Shown here: one piece after another, positions 1 through 12,443 of the stretch
How positions within the stretch are numbered: position 1 is the stretch's first letter
Layout: each line of letters opens with the position of its first letter
From: Gammaproteobacteria bacterium
Lineage (GTDB): Bacteria; Pseudomonadota; Gammaproteobacteria; Enterobacterales; Permianibacteraceae
Length of the DNA stretch: 64,000 nt
Assembly: GCA_016182845.1 (NCBI GenBank)
Contig: JACPFT010000003.1
Coordinates: forward strand, 1 to 64,000
Direction: 5' to 3'
Notes under the pieces: generated by a model
Databases searched by the model: none
Told to the model about the DNA's origin: nothing
Seen by the model: only the letters and a program-made list of their open reading frames with translations
Made by a program: the position numbers and the translations under genes

Positions 1-46
1 CATGCCGCCAGCGTTCAATCTGAGCCATGATCAAACTCTTCAGTTC
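1..46 (-). rRNA. rrs: 16S ribosomal RNA, 5' end only
   Basis: Read on the minus strand, the first 46 bases are the universal start of bacterial 16S rRNA, including the 27F primer site AGAGTTTGATCATGGCTCAG followed by ATTGAACGCTGGCGGCATG. The mature 5' end should lie near position 46 by alignment to E. coli. The rest of the gene is to the left of the window. An apparent long reading frame on the plus strand over 2-502 is an artefact of this stable-RNA locus. Confidence 0.95.
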
Positions 47-177
47 AAATCAAAACTCGATTCGATTCCACTTGCGTCTTTCATCTCTGAATTTAACGAG
101 TGTTCACTCATCGATAATCATCTTGTGTTGTGCACACTGACCATCGCGAGCGCCCACACATCATTGCTTGTTCTAAC

Positions 178-189
178 TGTTAAAGAGCA
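178..189 (-). promoter_or_regulatory. rRNA leader boxA antitermination element
   Basis: The minus strand reads TGCTCTTTAACA, an exact match to the bacterial rRNA boxA. It sits about 130 bases before the 16S start and after two promoters, the expected position for loading NusB/S10 antitermination factors onto RNA polymerase transcribing the rRNA operon. Confidence 0.85.
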
Positions 190-233
190 TTGCGCTGAGC
201 GTCATTCCGACTCTTTCGCGCTAAGGGACGTGC

Positions 234-261
234 ATTTTACGCCACCTTATCATTTTGTCAA
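234..261 (-). promoter_or_regulatory. rRNA operon promoter, proximal (P2-like)
   Basis: On the minus strand TTGACA (261-256) and TAAAAT (239-234) are separated by 16 bases and lie upstream of boxA and 16S. The -35 is perfect for sigma70. The spacing and both hexamers are the same as in the distal promoter at 338-365. The function is inferred from position and consensus only. Confidence 0.65.
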
Positions 262-337
262 CTCTTTTCGCATCGCGCTGCGCGCTTCGCTTTCGTTGAC
301 TTTCGCCGATTTCGTTACCGTTATCAGCGAGGCGCGC

Positions 338-365
338 ATTTTATACTGTTTACTCACCGTGTCAA
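338..365 (-). promoter_or_regulatory. rRNA operon promoter, distal (P1-like)
   Basis: On the minus strand TTGACA (365-360), a 16-base spacer and TAAAAT (343-338) are followed by a GC-rich discriminator (GCGCGCC), as is typical of stringently controlled rRNA promoters. Together with 234-261 it makes a tandem P1/P2 arrangement. I see nothing else between 366 and the msrQ stop codon at 516. Confidence 0.65.
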
Positions 366-515
366 GCACTTGTTTTCAACGCTTTTTTGCGCTTCGGCGG
401 GCTGACCAGCACCCCGTCGAGGTGGCGCATTCTACGGCTTTGGCGTGGATGTGCAAGCACATTTGTTGCAAAATCATGAAAAACTTAGCTTTTGACTACT
501 AAACGTACGTTTTGC

Positions 516-1139
516 TCAATTAACCGACAGCTCGGGCAGCTTGCCGACGCGCCGCGGCACGCGCCGGCGGCTTCTCCAGGCCCAGAACATGCGCGGCAAC
601 AACAGCGACGCGAGGATCAGGCTATAGAGCAGGGGTTGGTTCAGATCGGATTTCACCTGCCACCAGTAGTGCCAGCAACCCAGGATGGCAATGGGATAGA
701 CCAGCTTGTGCAGCCGCCCCCAGCGCCGCCCCAGTTTGCGCATGGCGGCCTTGGTCGAGCTCAGGGCCAAGGGTAGGAGGCCTAGCCAGGCCAAGAAGCC
801 CAGGGTGATGTACGGACGCTCACCCAGGTCTTCCAGCAGATTCTGCCAATCGAAACCTATATAGAGAGAGGTATAGCTCAAGAAATGCAGGCAGGCATAG
901 AAGAAGGCATAGAGCCCGACCATGCGCCGCAGGCTCTGGGGCCAGGACCAGCCGCTCAGCCGACGCAGGGGCGTTATGCTCAGGGTGATCAGCAGGAAGC
1001 GCAAGGCCCAGGCGCCAGTCGTGTGCACCAGGGTCTTCTGGGGGTCGGCGCCCAGGGAAGCCGTCATGGCCCCCCAGAACAGATCCAGGAAAGGCAGGGC
1101 TGCCGCCACAAAGACGAAAGGTTTCAGCCAGAACAGCAT
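516..1139 (-). CDS. msrQ: MsrQ, heme-binding membrane subunit of the MsrPQ methionine sulfoxide reductase
   Basis: A 207-residue protein made almost entirely of membrane helices, of the ferric-reductase-like MsrQ (YedZ) family. It carries heme in the inner membrane and passes electrons to periplasmic MsrP, which repairs oxidised methionines in envelope proteins. Conserved histidines lie in the helices around YACLHFLSY, RLHKLVYP and CWHYWW. The start is placed at MLFWLKPF, because upstream codons in this frame overlap msrP. It follows msrP by 10 bases in the same transcript, the usual msrP-msrQ order. Confidence 0.93.
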   Translation of the reverse strand: MLFWLKPFVFVAAALPFLDLFWGAMTASLGADPQKTLVHTTGAWALRFLLITLSITPLRRLSGWSWPQSLRRMVGLYAFFYACLHFLSYTSLYIGFDWQNLLEDLGERPYITLGFLAWLGLLPLALSSTKAAMRKLGRRWGRLHKLVYPIAILGCWHYWWQVKSDLNQPLLYSLILASLLLPRMFWAWRSRRRVPRRVGKLPELSVN

Positions 1140-1149
1140 GGAAGTGCCC

Positions 1150-2139
<990 letters not shown>

Positions 2140-2211
2140 GGCCGTCTTGTCCGTTCAGAACTGAAGCTTAGACGAGCAAGACGGGCCTTTATTACACGTG
2201 GGCGGGAGAGC

Positions 2212-2997
2212 TTATTCTTCCGGGGTCTTGTCGGCTTCGGTCTTACTGCCTTCTTCGCGCACTTGCCTACGCTGCTTGATCTGCCAAAGCGTCAGCACCG
2301 GTCCCGACAGGGCATAGAGGAAGAACACGCTGAACAGCACGGTAGGCGGATCGTAAAACACGAAGGCGAAGACCAGGATCACCGGGATAACCGCCACGAA
2401 GGGCACCTTACCCTTCCAGTTCACTTCCTTGAAGGAATGGAAGCGGAAGTTGCTGATCATCAAGAGGCCGGTGGTCAGGGTCAGCACAGCCAATAGGAAC
2501 GCCGAGAAGCCGAGGGGATGGGCGCCCTGATCCACGCCGACCCAGACCATGCCGGCCACGATGGCGGCAGCTGCCGGGCTGGGCAGCCCCTGGAAATAGC
2601 GCTTATCGGCCGAACCCAATTGGGTGTTGAAACGGGCCAGGCGCAGAGCAGCACAGGCGGTATAGATGAAGGCAGCAACCCAGCCGAACTTGCCGAGGCC
2701 GGTCAGGGCCCAGTGAAACATGACCAGGGACGGCGCCAGGCCGAAGGCCACCATGTCGGAGAGGGAGTCGTACTCGGCGCCGAAAGCGCTCTGGGTATTG
2801 GTCATGCGCGCCACGCGCCCGTCCAGGCTATCCATGATCATGGCGACGAAGATTGCGATGGCGGCCACTTCGAACTTGCCGGAGGTCGCGGCCAGGATGG
2901 CGTAAAAGCCGGCGAAGAGATTGGCCGTGGTGAACAGATTGGGAAGCAGGTAGATGCCGCGCGGTCGCTGGCTTTCGGTTTCCGATTCCGGGCTCAT
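2212..2997 (-). CDS. pssA: CDP-diacylglycerol-serine O-phosphatidyltransferase (phosphatidylserine synthase)
   Basis: A 261-residue multi-pass membrane protein of the CDP-alcohol phosphatidyltransferase family. The signature D-G-x2-A-R-x8-G-x3-D-x3-D is present as DSLDGRVAR through GAEYDSLSD. It condenses CDP-diacylglycerol with serine, the first committed step to phosphatidylethanolamine. The short charged N-terminus and charged C-terminal tail are usual for the Gram-negative membrane-bound (type II) enzyme. It stands alone in a leftward direction; 2998-3281 upstream holds its untranslated leader and no gene that I can see. Confidence 0.93.
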   Translation of the reverse strand: MSPESETESQRPRGIYLLPNLFTTANLFAGFYAILAATSGKFEVAAIAIFVAMIMDSLDGRVARMTNTQSAFGAEYDSLSDMVAFGLAPSLVMFHWALTGLGKFGWVAAFIYTACAALRLARFNTQLGSADKRYFQGLPSPAAAAIVAGMVWVGVDQGAHPLGFSAFLLAVLTLTTGLLMISNFRFHSFKEVNWKGKVPFVAVIPVILVFAFVFYDPPTVLFSVFFLYALSGPVLTLWQIKQRRQVREEGSKTEADKTPEE

Positions 2998-3281
2998 GGA
3001 GATCCTGATTGGTTCGGCTTGCGCGCAAGGCGCGGGATCGGGCGGCCGCCGCAGGCCGTGCCTGCGCTTTCCACCCTAAGTTATTGAAAGCACACCATAC
3101 CATAAAGGCGGAGTGGGAAGAATCGGCGCGCGTTTCAGAGGCGTTCCCTCAGGGGCTGCGACAGGATGACGCGGCAACCGATTCTCCTTGTTTGACTGTG
3201 AACAATGGCACAGGGTCGGTCTATTGACTAGGCTTGCCTATGTGTCACTATACGCGCCCTGCCAGCCCATCGGATTGCCGA

Positions 3282-3566
3282 ATGTCCGAATCGCTCCCCA
3301 GAAAATTGATCATCAAGGGCGTCACCGCCCAGGGCGAAGTATTCCGCCCCAGCGATTGGGCCGAGCGAATGAGCGGCAATTTGTCGACGTTCAGAAACCG
3401 GCGCATCTACTACTCCCCCCTGCTCCGCCCGGCGGTTCGCGATGGCATCAAGTGCGTGATCGTGGATACAAGCCTGGCCGCGCAGCATCCCAAGCTCTAC
3501 GAAGAGATCCTCGGCTTCGCCACGACCAATGAATTGTGTGTGGAGCAAGAGGGAGGTGAATGCTAA
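3282..3566 (+). CDS. DUF3579 family protein
   Basis: A 94-residue soluble protein matching the DUF3579 family, with the block KLIIKGVTAQGEVFRPSDWAE near the N-terminus followed by a basic, aromatic stretch RNRRIYYSPL. The family is common in beta- and gammaproteobacteria and has no assigned function. I chose the ATG at 3282 (MSESLPRK) because the family usually begins just before this block; a TTG at 3234 would add 16 residues. No good Shine-Dalgarno sequence decides between them. Confidence 0.75.
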   Translation: MSESLPRKLIIKGVTAQGEVFRPSDWAERMSGNLSTFRNRRIYYSPLLRPAVRDGIKCVIVDTSLAAQHPKLYEEILGFATTNELCVEQEGGEC

Positions 3567-3655
3567 GTCGCTGTTTTTGCGACACCTGCCCTTACTTTTC
3601 CCACTCTGCGGGACTATAGTGTTAGCAACCTGACTACCGCTCACGGGTTAAGGAA

Positions 3656-4138
3656 ATGCGCACACGCCCCTTCATGCTCAGCCTCATCCTCGGATTCTCC
3701 GGACTCGCCCTGGCTTCTCTCCACGTCGAGGCTGGCGAGTTGTACAAATGGACCGATGAGAACGGTAAGATCCAGTACACCCAGTTTCCTCCCAAGGACC
3801 GTCCCTACACCACCATGAACATCACGGGGGTCAAGGCGCCTGCCGCCGCCGAGGCTCCCGAGCGACCGGCCGCATCGGACACCGAGACGCCGGAGGGTAA
3901 AGCAGCGGCAGGAGAGAACGGCAAGACCAAGGGCGAAAAGGCCAAGGATCAATCCTCTCAGTTTCTGGCCGCAAAGCGCAGCAACTGCGAGACCGCCCAG
4001 AAGAACTTGAGCACGCTGACCTCGAAGACACGCGTGTCCATCAAGGACAAGGACGGTCAGCCCAGGCTGATGACCGACCAGGAGCGCGCCGATCAACTGA
4101 AGCTGGCTCAGGAACAGGTAAAAACTTACTGTCAGTAA
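3656..4138 (+). CDS. Exported DUF4124-domain protein
   Basis: A 160-residue protein with a Sec signal peptide (hydrophobic residues about 6-26) followed by a DUF4124 domain (ELYKWTDENGKIQYTQFPP), then a low-complexity Ala/Glu/Lys linker and a C-terminal part with two cysteines (SNCETAQ and TYCQ). DUF4124 proteins are small periplasmic proteins of unknown function. It converges on clpB and shares its terminator. Confidence 0.8.
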   Translation: MRTRPFMLSLILGFSGLALASLHVEAGELYKWTDENGKIQYTQFPPKDRPYTTMNITGVKAPAAAEAPERPAASDTETPEGKAAAGENGKTKGEKAKDQSSQFLAAKRSNCETAQKNLSTLTSKTRVSIKDKDGQPRLMTDQERADQLKLAQEQVKTYCQ

Positions 4139-4148
4139 GCTCGCATCG

Positions 4149-4184
4149 AAACACCAAGGGCCCCTTTCGGGGCCCTTGGTGTTT
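4149..4184. terminator. Bidirectional rho-independent terminator between the DUF4124 gene and clpB
   Basis: A perfect 16-bp stem (AAACACCAAGGGCCCC with its complement) around a TTTC loop, ending in T runs on both strands. It lies between two convergent stop codons at 4138 and 4206. Confidence 0.85.
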
Positions 4185-4205
4185 CTGGAGCTCGGCTATC
4201 GGGCA

Positions 4206-6788
<2,583 letters not shown>

Positions 6789-6820
6789 GATGGGCTCTCG
6801 CAAAGGCTGTGTTGACCCTG

Positions 6821-6849
6821 AGATGCCGCCGCGGACGGGAAATTTCAAG
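6821..6849 (-). promoter_or_regulatory. Probable sigma32 heat-shock promoter of clpB
   Basis: On the minus strand CTTGAAA (6849-6843) is a perfect sigma32 -35 element. Fourteen bases later comes CGGCATCT, a partial match to the CCCCAT-T type -10. It lies 33-60 bases upstream of the clpB start and overlaps the end of the preceding acyltransferase gene. Confidence 0.6.
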
Positions 6850-7561
6850 CGTCCGGGTCTTGACCAGGGTCAAGAGGAGTGCGCCCGAGGAGCAGACAGC
6901 CCAAATGAGCGCGAAAATCCGGCGCCGCGATGGCTTCGGCATCGTAGGGAGTATAGGCAAGCACGCGCGCCTCGCTGCGCGCCAGCAAGGAACCCACGAC
7001 CTGGCCGGCGCCGGCCACGCCGACGATGCGCGCCGGGCAGATGGGCACTTGCGCCAGAGTGGCGAGTTTCAGCACTCCGGGCTTGATGGCGTGATGGGGC
7101 TCGCTGTCCAGGTGGATCTTGCCATGGGGAAACAGGGCGACGATTTCGCCGGCTTTCAGGGCGCGCACGGCACTGCGGAAGGCCTGCTCGACGCGGCCGC
7201 TGCGATCCACGGGAATGCAGCCCCCGAGCCGGAACAGCCAAGTCATGCCGAAGCGCTGGTATTCCTCCACCGCGATCATGAAACGCAGGGGCCGCTCGCA
7301 GGCGGAGACCAGCAAGAAGGGGTCGAGGCCGGAGACGTGGTTGGCCACCAGGATAGCGCCACCCTGGGCAGGCAGCTGCAGCGGCTCGGCCTGGAGGCGA
7401 TGAAAACGCCGGCAATAGATGCGCAGCCAGCCGTCCAGGCAGTTGCGTCCGAAGCCGCCCCAGTCGGCGCGGTGGGCGCGATGGCCGACATAGACGAGCC
7501 AGGCCGGCAGCGCGACGGCGGCCAGGCCCGCCAGGGAGGCAAGGATCTGGGCCTCGCTCAT
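6845..7561 (-). CDS. 1-acyl-sn-glycerol-3-phosphate acyltransferase (PlsC family)
   Basis: A 238-residue protein with one N-terminal membrane helix and a PlsC acyltransferase domain. The catalytic H-x4-D is in [11 protein letters not shown]. The second block, usually FPEGT, reads LFPHGK here, so Glu is replaced by His and Thr by Lys. The family transfers an acyl chain to lysophosphatidate or related lysophospholipids; the substrate is not certain. The start codon overlaps the pgeF stop by 4 bases (ATGA), which implies translational coupling. Confidence 0.8.
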   Translation of the reverse strand: MSEAQILASLAGLAAVALPAWLVYVGHRAHRADWGGFGRNCLDGWLRIYCRRFHRLQAEPLQLPAQGGAILVANHVSGLDPFLLVSACERPLRFMIAVEEYQRFGMTWLFRLGGCIPVDRSGRVEQAFRSAVRALKAGEIVALFPHGKIHLDSEPHHAIKPGVLKLATLAQVPICPARIVGVAGAGQVVGSLLARSEARVLAYTPYDAEAIAAPDFRAHLGCLLLGRTPLDPGQDPDA

Positions 7562-8328
7562 GCGCCGTCCGCTTCTAGCCAGATCAGGCTGCCGAAGCGG
7601 CCGGTGCCCCGGTCGCGGCGATAAGAGAAGAATTCGTCGGTTTCGCTGTAGGTGCAGCGTCCGCCGCCATGGATCGCCTCGACGCCGGCGGCCCGCAGGC
7701 GGCGGCGTGCCAGGACATAGAGATCGGCGAGCCAGCGGCCTTGGGGACTGGCTCGAAAAGCCTCCGCCGCGCCGGCGTCCCGGTCTACAAAGGCGGCACG
7801 CACTTCCTCGCCCACTTCGAAGGCCGAGGACCCTATGGCCGGACCCAGCCAGGCGAGGATCTCGCCAGCGGGCACATCCAGGGCTGCAACGCTCGCCTCC
7901 AGCACGCCCGCGCAGAGCCCGCGCCAACCGGCATGGGCCGCCGCGACGCGGGACCCCGATTTATCGCAGAACAGCACGGGCAGGCAATCGGCGGTGAGCA
8001 CGGCGCAGACCCTGCCCGGCGTCTCGGTCCAGGACGCATCGGCCTCGGGCGGAATCTCGGTGGCGCCGGCATGGCGATGCACGGCGACGCCATGGACCTG
8101 GTTCAGCCAGAGCGGCGGCTCGGGCAGCGCCAGGGCCTCGGCCAGGCGCCGGCGGTTTTCCGTCACGGCCTCCGCCGCGTCGCCCACGTGCGCGCCCAGG
8201 TTCAGGCTGGCATAGCCGGCGCCGCTCGCGCCGCCGGCACGCCGGCTCACCGCCGCGCGCACCCGGGCCGGCGCCGGCCAGTCAGGCGTGAAGAACAAGG
8301 ACTCAGTAGTCCGGTTGAGCTTCGCCAC
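7558..8328 (-). CDS. pgeF: PgeF, purine nucleoside phosphorylase / peptidoglycan editing factor (YfiH family)
   Basis: A 256-residue protein of the YfiH/LACC1 family. The zinc-site blocks are visible: LNQVHG, TADCLPVLF, AAHAGWRG and the C-terminal GRCTYS. The E. coli member removes wrongly incorporated L-serine from peptidoglycan precursors, and relatives act on purine nucleosides. The start is GTG at 8328 and overlaps rluD by 26 bases, so the two are probably translationally coupled. The rluD-pgeF-clpB order is a common gammaproteobacterial arrangement. Confidence 0.92.
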   Translation of the reverse strand: MAKLNRTTESLFFTPDWPAPARVRAAVSRRAGGASGAGYASLNLGAHVGDAAEAVTENRRRLAEALALPEPPLWLNQVHGVAVHRHAGATEIPPEADASWTETPGRVCAVLTADCLPVLFCDKSGSRVAAAHAGWRGLCAGVLEASVAALDVPAGEILAWLGPAIGSSAFEVGEEVRAAFVDRDAGAAEAFRASPQGRWLADLYVLARRRLRAAGVEAIHGGGRCTYSETDEFFSYRRDRGTGRFGSLIWLEADGA

Positions 8329-9283
8329 GGGCCAGATCCTCGCGCAGCACCTCGATGATATGCATCATGTCGTCCGGAATGGGCCGCGACCATTCCATGA
8401 ACTCGCCGCTGACCGGGTGGGTCAGCCCCAGGCGTGCGGCGTGCAGGGCCTGGCGCTTGAAGGCGCGCAGGGTCTCGCCCAGCTCGGGAATGGCGGCCTT
8501 GGGCAGGCGCACGCGTCCGCCATAGGCCAGATCGCCCACCAGGGGATGGTGGATGTGGGCCATGTGCACGCGGATCTGGTGGGTTCGACCGGTCTCCAGG
8601 CGCACGCGCAGCCAGGTGTGGCCACGGAAGCGCTCGACGACGCGGTAATGGGTCACGGCGGGCTTGCCGCCCTCGCCTTCCACCACGCCCATGAGCTTGC
8701 GGTCGCCGCTGCTGCGGCCTATGGGCGCGTCGATGGTTCCGCCGGCGGTGATGATGCCGTTGGCGATGCACTCGTATTCGCGCAGGAAGGCGCGCGCCTG
8801 CAACTGCTCGACCAGATGGGTGTGGGCCTGTAGCGTGCGCGCCACGACCAGGAGGCCGGTGGTGTCCTTGTCCAGGCGGTGCACGATGCCGGCGCGCGGC
8901 AGGGAGGCCAGGCTGGGATCCTTGTGCAGCAGGGCATTGACCAGAGTGCCGTCCGGGTTACCGGCGGCCGGGTGCACCACCAGGCCGGAGGGCTTGGCGA
9001 TGACCATCAGGTGTTCATCCTCGTAGGCGATGTCCAGGGGAATGTCCTGGCCCTGCCAGTCGCCGCGCTGTTCCAGTTCGGCGGACAGCTCGACGCGCTC
9101 GCCGCCCCAGACCTTGTCCTTACCACGGGTGGCGACGGCGCCGTCCAGGCGGATGCGCCCGGCCTTGAGCCACTCGCTCAATCGCGAACGGGAAAAATCC
9201 GGGAACACTTCGGCGAGTGCCTGGTCCAAGCGCATGCCGGCGATACTGGCCGGAAGCTGGGCGGTGAGTTCTATCGTTTCCAT
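8303..9283 (-). CDS. rluD: 23S rRNA pseudouridine synthase RluD
   Basis: A 326-residue protein with an N-terminal S4 RNA-binding domain (RLDQALAEVFPDFSRSRL) and a RluA-type catalytic domain with the HRLDKDTTGLL motif carrying the catalytic aspartate. RluD modifies three uridines in helix 69 of 23S rRNA. The position divergent from bamD and upstream of pgeF supports RluD rather than RluA or RluC. Length is normal. Confidence 0.94.
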   Translation of the reverse strand: METIELTAQLPASIAGMRLDQALAEVFPDFSRSRLSEWLKAGRIRLDGAVATRGKDKVWGGERVELSAELEQRGDWQGQDIPLDIAYEDEHLMVIAKPSGLVVHPAAGNPDGTLVNALLHKDPSLASLPRAGIVHRLDKDTTGLLVVARTLQAHTHLVEQLQARAFLREYECIANGIITAGGTIDAPIGRSSGDRKLMGVVEGEGGKPAVTHYRVVERFRGHTWLRVRLETGRTHQIRVHMAHIHHPLVGDLAYGGRVRLPKAAIPELGETLRAFKRQALHAARLGLTHPVSGEFMEWSRPIPDDMMHIIEVLREDLARGEAQPDY

Positions 9284-9375
9284 GCTTTTTGCGAATCTTT
9301 GTGCGTGCTTGGCCGCGTATCGGCCAGTCAGTTAGAATGACAGTTTACCATTGAACCCCAGGCGACCCATCGTTC

Positions 9376-10137
9376 ATGAAAATTCATAATCTTTTCGCAG
9401 CCGCCGCTCTGGCCCTGCTGCTGTCCGGTTGCTCGATGTTCGGCGATAAAGAAGAAGAAATCCCCGAAAATACCGCGCAAGAGCTCTACGACGCCGCCAA
9501 GCAGTCGCTCAAGAACGAGAACTGGCCCAGCGCGGTCGGCAAGCTGGAGGCCCTGGACTCCCGCTATCCTTTCGGCCCCTTCTCCCACCAGGGCCAGCTC
9601 GATCTGATCTACGCCTATTACAAGAATGGCGATCACGAGGACGCGGTGAGCAATGCCGAACGCTTCATCAAGTCCAATCCCAGCCACCCGAACGTGGACT
9701 ATGCCTACTACATGAAGGGCCTGGCCCAGTTCCAGGAAGACGAGGGCTTCTTCGCCCAGGCCTTCAACGCCGATCAGTGGAAGCGCGACACCAGCAGCGC
9801 CAAGAAGGGCTTCGACTCCTTCGCTGAACTGCTGCGCCAGTTCCCCAACAGCAAGTACGGCGCCGATGCCCGCCAGCGCATGGTGCATCTGCGCAATCGC
9901 CTGGCCCAGTACGAACTGTATGTCGCCAGCTATTATCTGCGCCGCGAGATCTACGTGGCCGCCGCATCCCGCGCCCGCTACGTGGTGGAGAAGTTCCCGC
10001 AGAGCAATGCGGTGGGCGATGCCCTGGTGGTCCTGGTACAGGCCTATGACCGCCTGAACCTCAAAGATCAGGCCGACAACGCCCGCAAGACCCTGCAGCT
10101 CAACTACCCGGACAAGGCCGCCAGCCCGACGCAGTAA
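9376..10137 (+). CDS. bamD: Outer membrane protein assembly factor BamD (lipoprotein)
   Basis: A 253-residue lipoprotein. The signal ends in the lipobox LLLSGC, and the mature part is made of TPR-like repeats (for example AQELYDAAKQSLKNENWPSA and PNVDYAYYMKGLAQFQ). BamD is the essential partner of BamA in inserting beta-barrel proteins into the outer membrane. It is divergent from rluD across a 92-base intergenic region and is followed by its own terminator. Confidence 0.95.
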   Translation: MKIHNLFAAAALALLLSGCSMFGDKEEEIPENTAQELYDAAKQSLKNENWPSAVGKLEALDSRYPFGPFSHQGQLDLIYAYYKNGDHEDAVSNAERFIKSNPSHPNVDYAYYMKGLAQFQEDEGFFAQAFNADQWKRDTSSAKKGFDSFAELLRQFPNSKYGADARQRMVHLRNRLAQYELYVASYYLRREIYVAAASRARYVVEKFPQSNAVGDALVVLVQAYDRLNLKDQADNARKTLQLNYPDKAASPTQ

Positions 10138-10152
10138 GCATGCCCCACGAGT

Positions 10153-10180
10153 AAGAAAGGCCGCTGATGCGGCCTTTCTT
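10153..10180. terminator. Bidirectional terminator between bamD and glnB
   Basis: A perfect 12-bp stem (AAGAAAGGCCGC with its complement) and a TGAT loop between convergent bamD and glnB. It has A/T-rich ends suitable for termination in both directions. Confidence 0.8.
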
Positions 10181-10196
10181 CATGGCGGCCTCGGAC

Positions 10197-10559
<363 letters not shown>

Positions 10560-10602
10560 TTACGGCGTCTTTTGCGCCTAACCCAGGCTACAAATCCGCG
10601 AT

Positions 10603-12225
10603 TTACGGCCGACCGTAACCATTGGTGATCGGATAACGCCGGTCGCGGCCGAAGTTGCGCTTGCTGACGCGCGGGCCGGGCGCGGCCTGGCGGCGCTTGT
10701 GCTCGCTGATGTCCACCAGCCGGCAGGCGCGGCGCACGGCCTCTTCCGGGTAGCCGGCGGCGATCAGCTCCTCGATGCTCTGATCCTGTTCGATATAGCC
10801 GGCGAGGATGCGATCCAGCAAGCCGTAGGGCGGCAGATTGTCCTCGTCCTTCTGATCGGGCGCCAGCTCGGCGGAGGGGGCACGCTCGATGACGCGGGGC
10901 GGGATCGCCGGGGCGATGCGGTTACGGTATTCCGCCAGGCGGTAGACCTGGGTCTTGAACACGTCCTTGAGCACATCGAAGCCGCCGGCCATGTCGCCAT
11001 AGAGGGTGGCGTAGCCGACCGCCATCTCGCTCTTGTTGCCGGTGGTGAGCACGATGCGCCCGGTCTTGTTGGACAGGGCCATGAGCAGGAGGCCGCGGCA
11101 GCGTGCCTGGATATTCTGCTCCATGACGCCCACGGTCTTGTCGTCCAGGAGCGGATCGAGTCCCGCCATGAAGGCGTGGTACATGGGTTCAATGGAGACG
11201 ATGTCGAATTGCACGCCCATGGCCTCGGCCTGGACACGAGCATCGTCCACCGAGATCTCGGCGGTGTAGCGGAAGGGCATCATCACCGCGCGCACCCGCT
11301 CGGGCCCCAGGGCATCGACCGCGATGGCCAGGGTCAGGGCCGAGTCGATACCGCCGGACAGGCCGATGATGGCGCCGGGGAAGCGGTTCTTCTGCACATA
11401 GTCGCACACGCCCAAGACCAGGGCCTGGTAGACCTCGGCGTCGCGGTCGGCGGCCGGAACCGGGGTCTCGCCCAAGGGATGCACGACCTCGCCCACGGCG
11501 AACTCCACGATCTGTCGCGCCTCGGCGAAGGCCGGCAGGCAGTGCACAATCTCGCCCCGGCCATCGGTGACCAGGGAGCAGCCGTCGAAGACCAGCTCGT
11601 CCTGGCCGCCCACCTGGTTGACATAGACCACGGGCAGGCCGGATTCCTCGGCGCGGGCTTTCAGGATGCGCGCACGCTCGCGGTGCTGCTCGTCGTGATA
11701 GGGCGAGGCATTGGGGCTAAGGATGAGCTTGGCGCCGGCCTCGCGGGCCTGGGCGGCGGCACCGGCATGCCAGAGATCCTCGCAGATGGTCAGGGCCACC
11801 GGCACGCCGGCGATGTCCACGACGCAGGGCGCATCGCCCTTGCGGAAATAGCGTTTCTCGTCGAATACCGAGTAATTGGGCAGATGTTGCTTACGGTAGG
11901 TGGCGAGAATGCGCCCGCCTTGCAGCACGGAGGCGGCGTTGTAGCGCCGGCCGCCGACGAATTCCGGGTGGCCGACCACCTGGGCGATGCCGGGCACCGC
12001 CGATGCCAGCTCGGCCAGGGCCGCCTCGATCTCCCGATGGAAGGCCGGACGCAGCAGCAGGTCCTCCGGCGGATAGCCGCTCAGGGCCAGCTCCGGGAAC
12101 ACCACCAGGTCGGCGCCTTCCGCCTCGGCGGCGCGGGCCTGTTCCAAGAGCTTTCGCGTATTACCGCGTACGTCGCCCACCAGGAGGTTGAGCTGGGCCA
12201 GGGCGATGCGCAGGGTCTGGGTCAT
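10603..12225 (-). CDS. nadE: Glutamine-dependent NAD+ synthetase
   Basis: A 540-residue two-domain enzyme. The N-terminal nitrilase-like glutaminase has its catalytic Glu in FPELALSGYPPEDLL and Cys in LTICEDLWHAG. The C-terminal NAD synthetase has the P-loop IGLSGGIDSAL. It makes NAD+ from deamido-NAD+ using glutamine as nitrogen donor. Its place next to glnB fits a nitrogen-linked step. Length is normal. Confidence 0.95.
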   Translation of the reverse strand: MTQTLRIALAQLNLLVGDVRGNTRKLLEQARAAEAEGADLVVFPELALSGYPPEDLLLRPAFHREIEAALAELASAVPGIAQVVGHPEFVGGRRYNAASVLQGGRILATYRKQHLPNYSVFDEKRYFRKGDAPCVVDIAGVPVALTICEDLWHAGAAAQAREAGAKLILSPNASPYHDEQHRERARILKARAEESGLPVVYVNQVGGQDELVFDGCSLVTDGRGEIVHCLPAFAEARQIVEFAVGEVVHPLGETPVPAADRDAEVYQALVLGVCDYVQKNRFPGAIIGLSGGIDSALTLAIAVDALGPERVRAVMMPFRYTAEISVDDARVQAEAMGVQFDIVSIEPMYHAFMAGLDPLLDDKTVGVMEQNIQARCRGLLLMALSNKTGRIVLTTGNKSEMAVGYATLYGDMAGGFDVLKDVFKTQVYRLAEYRNRIAPAIPPRVIERAPSAELAPDQKDEDNLPPYGLLDRILAGYIEQDQSIEELIAAGYPEEAVRRACRLVDISEHKRRQAAPGPRVSKRNFGRDRRYPITNGYGRP

Positions 12226-12285
12226 GGTGAGTCCGGGTTCACAACTAACTGGCTATTGTCCGTGATCCGCCGAGCCAAGGCTAGA

Positions 12286-12369
12286 AGCCTGTCGGACTTG
12301 GGCGTTCGTCGCGAGGAAAATTCCGGAGTCGGCTATTCCACAGCAGAACAGTGCCCAGTCCGACAGGCT
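12286..12369. repeat. Inverted repeat upstream of pilS
   Basis: AGCCTGTCGGACTTGGGC at 12286-12303 is the reverse complement of 12353-12369 except for one bulged T, with about 49 bases between. The stem would be 17 bp. It sits between the divergent nadE and pilS starts. No transposase is present. It may be a small interspersed palindrome or the remains of an element. Confidence 0.6.
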
Positions 12370-12443
12370 CCGACGGGAAGGCTTGCGCCGCCCCGCACCT
12401 TGGCCGACACTGTAAGCCATTGATTTGTTGACCGAAGACCCCC

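Noticed and set aside
2-502. Open frame of 166 codons on the plus strand at the left end
   Set aside because: It overlaps the 16S 5' end, boxA and two rRNA promoters on the other strand; it has no coding signature.
3208-3227. CGGTCTATTGA before the DUF3579 gene, resembling the second block of the island ECF motif
   Set aside because: The first block at the right distance does not match (GACTGTGAACAAT), so the likeness is probably chance.
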